Notes under the pieces: model-generated
The model's database searches: none
What the model was told of the DNA's origin: nothing
Seen by the model: the letters and a program-made list of their open reading frames with translations, nothing else
Source: CAHJXG01 sp965277495
GTDB taxonomy: Bacteria > Pseudomonadota > Alphaproteobacteria > Acetobacterales > Acetobacteraceae
DNA: 64,000 nt
Direction: 5' to 3'
Assembly: GCA_965277495.1 (NCBI GenBank)
Contig: OZ255824.1
Span: forward strand, 186,001 to 250,000
Program-made: the position numbers and the translations under genes
Shown here: positions 58,335 through 64,000 of the stretch, piece by piece
How positions within the stretch are numbered: the stretch's first letter is position 1
Layout of the letters: each line of letters opens with the position of its first letter

Positions 58335-58425
58335 CACTTTTTTCATCTTTATGTCGTATCAAGAGTGAGACATCTGTTATAATCGGGATCGGAGTGTTCG
58401 AAATGGCTGGAAAGCAGACCGCGCA

Positions 58426-59853
58426 ATGACAGCGTCCCAAAGCAAGGAATTAAAGCCTCCGCCCATTCCGGTTGCGCGGCGTCTCCGAGCAGCGCCTGGC
58501 GCCGTTAGGCGCGCGGCTGGATTATCGTTGCAAGGCCGGGTCGCCGCCGTGTCCGGCATGATGGTGGAGGTTGCGGGCCTAGGTGGCCATACCGCGGTCG
58601 GCGACCGGATCACGCTGGCAACGCAGGCGGTTGCGCCACAGCCTGGACAAGCCCGTCGCGAACCCACGATCGCTGCCGAGATCGTCGGGTTCCGCTCCGG
58701 CCAAGCACGTGCCTTGGCGTTTGGAACGCTCGATGGCATCGGACCCGGTTGCTCTGCCGCCGCTCCTCACTCTCGGGTCCGCGGTGCGCAGCTCGCCGTT
58801 AGCGACGACTGGATCGGCCGCGTGGTGGACCCGATGGGCGGCGCGCTGGATGGATTAGGTCCACTGCCGGCGGGCTCGCCCCGCTCCATAAACGTCGGCC
58901 CGCCCGCCGCGGCCAGCCGGGCGCGGCTTGGTCCGCGCATCAGCCTCGGGGTTCGCGTGCTCGACCTGTTCACGACCTGCCGAGAGGGCCAACGTTTGGG
59001 CCTATTTGCCGGATCGGGCGTCGGCAAGTCCACCCTGCTGTCGATGCTGGCGCAGCAGGCGCATTGCGATGTGGCGGTTCTGGCTTTGGTGGGGGAGCGC
59101 GGGCGCGAGGTGCGGGAGTTCATTGAGGACGACCTGGGCGCTGAGGGGCTCGCCCGCTCGGTCGTTGTCATCGCGACTTCGGACCAGCCTCCGCTCATGC
59201 GGCGGGAAGCCGCCTATGCCGCAATGACCATAGCCGAGCACTTCCGCGACCAAGGCAAGTCCGTCCTGCTGTTAATGGACAGCGTGACCCGGTTCTGCCT
59301 GGCGCTGCGGGAGATCGGGCTCGCCGCTGGGGAACCGCCGGCGACGCGCGGCTACCCTCCCAGCGTGTTTGCCGAGCTGCCCCGATTGCTCGAACGCGCT
59401 GGCCCGGGTCCGGACCGCGGCGCCGGCACTGGCCATATCACCGCGCTGTTCAGTGTGCTGGTCGAAGGCGACGACCACAACGAGCCGGTCGCCGACGCGG
59501 TCCGTGGCATCCTGGACGGCCATGTCGTGCTCGACCGCCGCATTGGCGAGGCCGGACGCTATCCCGCGGTGGACGTGCTGCGCTCCTTGTCGAGAACGGT
59601 GCCGGGCTGCAACACGCCGGTCGAGAACCGATGGACTCGGCGCGCACGAGGCATCCTGGCGCTGCAAGCGGAACTCGCGGACCTGGTTCGACTGGGCGCC
59701 TACCGTCCCGGCACCGACGCCGCATCCGACGAGGCACTGCGGCTCGCTCCTGCCATCGAAGCAGTCCTGCAGCAATCTAAGCAGGATCCATGCAGCCTAG
59801 ATCAAGCATTCAACGCGTTACAGATTGCTTTGGAGGAACGAGATGAAGCATGA
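58426..59853 (+). CDS. fliI: flagellum-specific ATPase FliI
   Basis: A 475-residue type III export ATPase. Walker A is GSGVGKSTLLSML, Walker B lies in LLLMDSVTRFCLALREIGLA, core LLLMDSVTR, and VGERGREVREFIED and the arginine-finger region RGILDGHVVLDRRI are present. It energises export with FliH and FliJ. It overlaps the start of fliJ by 11 bp and is divergent from ctrA, separated from the rest of the flagellar genes by 8 kb. Confidence 0.94.
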   Translation: MTASQSKELKPPPIPVARRLRAAPGAVRRAAGLSLQGRVAAVSGMMVEVAGLGGHTAVGDRITLATQAVAPQPGQARREPTIAAEIVGFRSGQARALAFGTLDGIGPGCSAAAPHSRVRGAQLAVSDDWIGRVVDPMGGALDGLGPLPAGSPRSINVGPPAAASRARLGPRISLGVRVLDLFTTCREGQRLGLFAGSGVGKSTLLSMLAQQAHCDVAVLALVGERGREVREFIEDDLGAEGLARSVVVIATSDQPPLMRREAAYAAMTIAEHFRDQGKSVLLLMDSVTRFCLALREIGLAAGEPPATRGYPPSVFAELPRLLERAGPGPDRGAGTGHITALFSVLVEGDDHNEPVADAVRGILDGHVVLDRRIGEAGRYPAVDVLRSLSRTVPGCNTPVENRWTRRARGILALQAELADLVRLGAYRPGTDAASDEALRLAPAIEAVLQQSKQDPCSLDQAFNALQIALEERDEA

Positions 59854-60265
59854 CGCCATCACGACCGTTGCCCGCCTACGCCGGTTGGCACGGGACGAAG
59901 CGCGCCAGGGGCTGTCCCGCGCGCTGGCCGCCGAGACCGCGGCCAGTGCCCGCGCCGACGACGCCATGCGGCAGATTGCCGATGAGACCGCTGCGGCTAC
60001 GAGCCTCATGGGCGATGACGCAATGGTCGACGCCTTCGCCGCCTGGCTGCCAGGCGCGCGCCGCCACGCCGCCGAGACGCGCGCGGCGTGTGAACGCGCC
60101 GGCGCCGAGGTCGGACGCATGCGCGCCATCCTGACCGTCAGCCGCACTGCCGCGGAGGCGGTAGAGACGCTGCTGGCCCAACGTGCCGAGGCGCAGGCCA
60201 AGGATCACACCCGGCGCCTCCAAGCCGAACTGGACGAGATCGGGCGGGGAGCCGGTCCGGAATAG
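59843..60265 (+). CDS. fliJ: FliJ-like flagellar export protein
   Basis: A 140-residue, almost entirely helical, Ala/Arg/Glu-rich protein of coiled-coil type, matching the FliJ position after fliI. Sequence conservation is weak, so context is the main evidence. It would bind FliI and activate the export gate. GGAGGAACGAG before the ATG at 59843 supports this start. Confidence 0.75.
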   Translation: MKHDAITTVARLRRLARDEARQGLSRALAAETAASARADDAMRQIADETAAATSLMGDDAMVDAFAAWLPGARRHAAETRAACERAGAEVGRMRAILTVSRTAAEAVETLLAQRAEAQAKDHTRRLQAELDEIGRGAGPE

Positions 60266-60375
60266 CGCGCGCATTGCCGTCGCACAAAGCGCTGGTTGGC
60301 CTGCCGGCGTCATGCGTGATAGCCGTCGACCACGCGCGGCGCCACCGCCTTCGCGGCCCAACAAGCGAGAACGCC

Positions 60376-61263
60376 GTGCGAAACTATCCTTTCGTGACCG
60401 TCGACGTGTTTACAAACCGGCGTTTCGGCGGCAACCCGCTCGCCGTCTTTCCAGATGCGCGGGGCCTGGCGGACATCGAAATGCAGGCCTTGGCTGCGGA
60501 GTTCAACCTCAGCGAGACCACCTTCGTCTTGCCTGCGTCCGATCCCGCCCACACCGCGCAGGTCCGCATATTCAACAGGACCGCCGAAATGCCGTTCGCC
60601 GGGCACCCCAATGTCGGCACGGCTTACGTGTTGGCGTTGGACGGCAAGGACCGCGACGGCGTGCTGCTGTTCGAGGAACTGGCCGGGTTGGTCGAGGTCC
60701 GGGTAAACCGCGACGAAGCAGGCGCGGTTACGGACGCCACGATCTCAGCGCCGCAATCGCTCTCGCTTGCCGCCGGGCTGTCGCCGGAAACAATCGCAGC
60801 CTGCGCCGGCCTCGATCCCTCCGACATCCTGACTGCGGCGCACCAGCCCGTGCTGGCCTCGGTCGGCATTCCCTTCGTCATCGCCGAGGTCCGTGTCGAC
60901 GCCCTCACGCGCGCCTTGCCCGACACCCGCGCCTTCAAGGAGGCGAACGCGGAGCACCCGGAACTTGGCGGCATGCTGGCGCTGCATCTCTATGCGCGGG
61001 ACGGGGAACGCCTGCGCGCCAGGATGTTTGCGCCGTTGTCGGGCACGGTCGAGGACCCCGCGACCGGCAGCGCCAACGCCACGCTCGCCGCGCTGCTGCT
61101 CTCGCTCACCGCAGAAACCAGCTACGGCGTCGACATTGTTCAAGGCGTGGAGATGGGCCGGCCAAGCTTGCTGCACGTGACGGCCCGCCGTGGTCCGGAT
61201 GGCATTCGGGCGACCGTCGGCGGCGGCTGCGTATCCGTGCTGCGGGGCGAGGCGTCGGTGTAG
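60376..61263 (+). CDS. PhzF-family epimerase/isomerase-like protein
   Basis: A 295-residue protein of the PhzF fold. VTVDVFTNRRFGGNPLAVFPDA, core FGGNPLAV, and AEFNLSETTFVLP are signature, with the catalytic Glu in SETTF; NRTAEMPFAGHPNVGTA and SGTVEDPATGSANATLAALL are the second-half motifs (GHP and DPATGSA). Phenazine genes are absent here, so this is a general PhzF-like protein of unknown substrate. It starts at GTG 60376; an upstream ATG at 60274 is less likely. Follows fliJ. Confidence 0.83.
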   Translation: MRNYPFVTVDVFTNRRFGGNPLAVFPDARGLADIEMQALAAEFNLSETTFVLPASDPAHTAQVRIFNRTAEMPFAGHPNVGTAYVLALDGKDRDGVLLFEELAGLVEVRVNRDEAGAVTDATISAPQSLSLAAGLSPETIAACAGLDPSDILTAAHQPVLASVGIPFVIAEVRVDALTRALPDTRAFKEANAEHPELGGMLALHLYARDGERLRARMFAPLSGTVEDPATGSANATLAALLLSLTAETSYGVDIVQGVEMGRPSLLHVTARRGPDGIRATVGGGCVSVLRGEASV

Positions 61264-61321
61264 GCGTCGGCCGCGCCCACTACTGCTTGCGTCCGGCGCT
61301 TGGCTGTTGGATATCCCGGCC

Positions 61322-63874
61322 ATGCCAGACATTGCAGCCTCCCTGCCATTCACCGTGCAGCCCTCGACCATCCATTGGGCGGATCCTGCAGCCGGCACGC
61401 CGCCGGAACTGCAAACCATGCAATGCCCGAACTGCGGTGCGGATACTCCAAAGTCGCTGATCCTCACTCTCGATGGGCAGCATCGGGTCGACTCATCAAG
61501 GCCTTTGCGGGTGCTGCGATGCCCGGCCTGCGCCTGCCACTTCTATGATAGCCAAATTCCGCCCAACTACGCCGACCCCGAGATGAACGACCATGGCTGC
61601 GTACCGTTCTATGTGCAAACGGGCGCTGGAGTGTCGCTTATCACACGTCCGCTGGCGCAGGCCGTTGCACCGCCGGGCAGTAAGTATATGGAAGTCGGCT
61701 GCGGTTACGGCTTCGGCCTCGACTTTGCGTTGAACGCTCGCGGATGGCATAGCGTCGGCATCGATCCGGCGGCGCTCGCCGAGGTGGGCCGCGACGCACT
61801 GAACGTCGCCATTGAGCTCCGTTACTTGCGCGATGACGACGAGGCGCGCGGCACTATGGACGTGGTGATGGCGTCCGAGGTCATTGAGCATGTAACCTCT
61901 CCCGCCGCCTTCGTGCGCACGCTGCGCGCGATGCTGAAGCCCGGCGGCCTATTGATGATGACTACTCCCAACGGAGATGACATCTCCCCGACATCATCCC
62001 CCGGCGTCATTGTCTCGCTGCTATCGCCCACTCTGCATCTTGTGATCCAGAATGCAGCAAGCTTTTCCTGGTTGCTGCATAGCGCCGGTTTTGCCCATGT
62101 GGACGTGCAAGTGGATAGTCATTCCCTAGTCGCATTCGCGAGCGACGCCCCGTTAAACCTGGAGAGCGACGAACGTAAGTTGCGATTGATGTATCGCAGG
62201 CACCTCACGCGCCAGGCGGAGGCATTCGACCCTTCCACCGACGTGTTCCTAGGTTTCGCCGGCCGCGCGTTCCAGGAAAGCGTGAACGACGGCGACCTGG
62301 CCGCTGCCGACGCCGCCTGGGCGCTGTTGCGGCCTGCGTGCCGTGATCGTTTTGGTCTCGATCTCGACCATCTGGACGCCTTGCCGGAGCCGGTCGCCAC
62401 CTGCGGGCTTGAAGAAATGGCCCGGCTCGTCCCGCTCAACCTAGGCGGCCTGCTCTACGCGCGCGGCATCCAACGGCTGAGCGAAGGCGCCGGGCGGGCC
62501 GGCCTTGAACGGCAATTCAGCCTCGCCGCCACGGCCGCGGCCGCGATGCGCCGCGCGTTGAACGAGCTCGCCATGGAGGATGGCCAGACCGAGGACATCG
62601 GCTGGACCGCTGCGGCCGAGGCGCTGCTCTGCGCGGCTGCGGACGGCGCTCCCGACATTGCGGCGCGCTTGGCGGCCCTGCCTTCGGCGCCGGCCGGCGG
62701 CATGGCCCGTCGCCGCACCATGCTGGGCCGCGCGCTCGGCAATTTGGTGAACGCCGGGCACTACGGCCTCGCCCGCGATGTCGTGGAGCGCGAGGGCGTC
62801 GCCAGCATTTCAGCCGGCGCATTGATGACGGACGCCGAGCGCGACCTCGTATTCAGCCTGGCGGTGCTGGAGGTGCAGGCCGGGCCGGACGGGCGTCCGC
62901 TCGGCAACCCGGACGCTGCCCAACGGGGCTTCTCCAAGGTCTTGGCGGCGGCGTCGCCGGGCAGCGGCCTATGGTGGGCGTCGCTGCGTGGGCAGATGCA
63001 GGCGATCGACCTTGCGCCGGCGACCGGCGATGTCGCGGCGATGATGGATGCGGTCCTGGCCTGCCATCCCAATCGCGAGTTCGCCCACTGGGCGCTGCCC
63101 AAGCTGGTCAACGCCGGCCAATACGACCGCGCCGAAGCATTGGTGCAGGCCTGTGGCATCGACGAACCCGCGTCCGGGCAGCCGCTCACGGACCACGGCC
63201 GCGACATCGTGTTTTGCTTGGCCATGCTCGGCTTGCAAGCCGGGCGGCACGCGCCGGAGATTGGCGACGCCGCCACGGCGCAGGCCCGGTTTGCCCGTGT
63301 GCGCAACGCAACTGCACCGGGGTCGGAGCTGTGGCGGGCGGCGTTGCGCGGTGAGCAGCAGGCCATGGACCAGGCCGGCGACGGCGCTGAGGCCGCTGCA
63401 TTGCTCGCTTCCATCATCAAGGCGCATCCCTCGATCGAGTTGGGATTTCCCGAGATGATACGGCTGGTGAACGCCGGGCAGCATGACGCAGCGCGCCAGG
63501 TCGTGCGCCGCTCCCGCCTGGACAGCGCCGCCTTCGCCCGGCCCGGCAGCATCGCCGCGCTGGACGACAGCGAGCGGGACCGCCTGTTCTTCCTTGCCAT
63601 CCTGGACGCGCAGATTGGGCCAGATGGACGCGCCGCCGGGGAGCCTGCGATTGGCCGCAGCCGTTTTGCCCGCGTGCGCGCGGTGGCTGCGCCGGGGTCG
63701 GACCTATGGTGGGCGGCGCTGCGCGGCGAGCTGCAGTCGCTCGATTTGCTTGACGCGCAGGACGAGGCGGCAGCGTTGGCGGGCGATATCCAGGCCGGGC
63801 ACCCGCAATTGACGCTGCCGGATGACATTGCCGCCCGTGTCGCGGCGCCCGGCGCTCAAGCCGGCCGCGGCTAA
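61322..63874 (+). CDS. SAM methyltransferase with three C-terminal 120-residue tandem repeats
   Basis: An 850-residue protein. Residues about 30-80 form a zinc-ribbon-like part (CPNCGADTP and CPACACHF). A class I methyltransferase follows, with motif I in YMEVGCGYGFGLDFAL, an acidic motif II in VGIDPAAL and the EVIEHV and KPGGLLMMTTPN elements. From residue 475 three tandem 120-residue units begin with LVNAGHYG, LVNAGQYD and LVNAGQHD and are alpha-helical, probably TPR-like. The target is unknown; proximity to flagellar genes suggests a surface or flagellin glycan role. The start at 61322 is the first reasonable ATG. Confidence 0.82.
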   Translation: MPDIAASLPFTVQPSTIHWADPAAGTPPELQTMQCPNCGADTPKSLILTLDGQHRVDSSRPLRVLRCPACACHFYDSQIPPNYADPEMNDHGCVPFYVQTGAGVSLITRPLAQAVAPPGSKYMEVGCGYGFGLDFALNARGWHSVGIDPAALAEVGRDALNVAIELRYLRDDDEARGTMDVVMASEVIEHVTSPAAFVRTLRAMLKPGGLLMMTTPNGDDISPTSSPGVIVSLLSPTLHLVIQNAASFSWLLHSAGFAHVDVQVDSHSLVAFASDAPLNLESDERKLRLMYRRHLTRQAEAFDPSTDVFLGFAGRAFQESVNDGDLAAADAAWALLRPACRDRFGLDLDHLDALPEPVATCGLEEMARLVPLNLGGLLYARGIQRLSEGAGRAGLERQFSLAATAAAAMRRALNELAMEDGQTEDIGWTAAAEALLCAAADGAPDIAARLAALPSAPAGGMARRRTMLGRALGNLVNAGHYGLARDVVEREGVASISAGALMTDAERDLVFSLAVLEVQAGPDGRPLGNPDAAQRGFSKVLAAASPGSGLWWASLRGQMQAIDLAPATGDVAAMMDAVLACHPNREFAHWALPKLVNAGQYDRAEALVQACGIDEPASGQPLTDHGRDIVFCLAMLGLQAGRHAPEIGDAATAQARFARVRNATAPGSELWRAALRGEQQAMDQAGDGAEAAALLASIIKAHPSIELGFPEMIRLVNAGQHDAARQVVRRSRLDSAAFARPGSIAALDDSERDRLFFLAILDAQIGPDGRAAGEPAIGRSRFARVRAVAAPGSDLWWAALRGELQSLDLLDAQDEAAALAGDIQAGHPQLTLPDDIAARVAAPGAQAGRG
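62744..63823 (+). repeat. three tandem 360-bp repeats inside the methyltransferase gene
   Basis: Units begin at 62744, 63104 and 63464, each exactly 360 bp. The LVNAG box, the LFSLA/LFFLAIL-like helix and the PGS-WWA-LRGE segment recur at the same offsets, with clear base identity such as CTGGTGAACGCCGGGCA. The even spacing suggests duplication rather than convergence. Confidence 0.75.
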
Positions 63875-63875
63875 T

Positions 63876-64000
63876 ATGGCCTCCGCGATCGCGAACCGCC
63901 TCATTCGCCCGCCGTACCGGTATATCCGCTACGAACTGCTGCCGTCGGTCGGCCACCTCCTCACGAGCTGGCGCAGCCCGAAACGCCTGCTGCACCGGTG
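63876..64000 (+). CDS. unrecognised gene, 5' end (partial)
   Basis: An open frame from the ATG at 63876, one base after the methyltransferase stop, continues to the window edge. The 41 codons read ANRLIRPPYRYIRYELLPSV and a basic tail; no family is recognisable from this piece. The tight spacing to the methyltransferase suggests one operon. Confidence 0.5.
   Translation, partial: MASAIANRLIRPPYRYIRYELLPSVGHLLTSWRSPKRLLHR

Noticed and set aside
58350..58385. TATAAT at 58378-58383 as a fliI promoter
   Set aside because: The -10 is perfect, but no acceptable -35 sits at normal spacing, so it is not listed as a feature.
60376..61263. Phenazine biosynthesis gene
   Set aside because: Only the PhzF fold is present; no other phz genes are nearby, so a phenazine role is unsupported.

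Overview
The window is a GC-rich bacterial chromosome segment that is almost fully coding; no gene-free stretch exceeds about 300 bases. A CtrA-type cell-cycle regulator, a FlbD-type sigma-54 activator in a fliF-fliG-fliH-fliN-flbD-flhA operon and an alphaproteobacterial-type NAD kinase point to an alphaproteobacterium. The gene mix (fused TRAP permease, glycogen-debranching-like enzyme, aryl-polyene-type cluster) suggests Rhodospirillales, perhaps Acetobacteraceae; that placement is inference.

Layout. 1-2.6 kb: the 5' part of serA (minus strand) and a divergent ABC exporter. 2.8-3.4 kb: a small, less GC-rich islet holding an orphan EndoU nuclease toxin domain and a MafI-like immunity protein. 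3.4-6 kb: a Rieske oxygenase and a cytochrome P450, divergent. 5.9-8.7 kb: a short LOV photoreceptor, a TrpD2-like protein and a siroheme methyltransferase. 8.9-10.2 kb: an unrecognised lipoprotein. 10.2-21.4 kb: an aryl-polyene/xanthomonadin-like cluster with carrier protein, AMP ligase, two dehydratases, two ketosynthase-type proteins, reductase, acyltransferase, LolA-like and MMPL export proteins, and a flavin halogenase-like protein. 21.5-22.3 kb: a DUF2189 membrane protein. 22.3-23.2 kb: a toxin-antitoxin pair flanked by a 16-bp direct repeat of the tRNA-Met(CAT) 3' end, which looks like a tiny tRNA-targeted insertion. 23.2-27.6 kb: a sulfur-trafficking run (cysE, two cysteine desulfurases, ferredoxin, mnmA). 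27.8-35.4 kb: metabolic genes (hydrolase, debranching-like enzyme, msrB, TRAP transporter, thiolase).

35.4-50.1 kb holds flagellar genes: flgL, flgK and flgE on the minus strand, then fliK, flgD, fliF, fliG, fliH, fliN, flbD, flhA, flhF and a FlhG/MinD-like ATPase on the plus strand. fliI and fliJ follow at 58.4-60.3 kb, divergent from ctrA. A sigma-54 promoter lies upstream of flgE, and a palindrome next to a CtrA-like box lies upstream of fliF. This suggests the CtrA then FlbD/sigma-54 hierarchy described in Caulobacter.

Between the flagellar blocks are an OpgC-like membrane acyltransferase with an SGNH-like partner, fhs with a PhnW-like transaminase, a nitrilase-family amidase and nadK. 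nadK and ctrA converge on a strong stem-loop. The right end holds a PhzF-like protein and a methyltransferase followed by three tandem repeats of exactly 120 residues. The last gene runs off the window.

The observations most worth following are the tRNA-Met toxin-antitoxin islet, the starter-less, halogenase-bearing polyene cluster, the orphan EndoU/immunity pair, the fliF control region, and the repeat-bearing methyltransferase.
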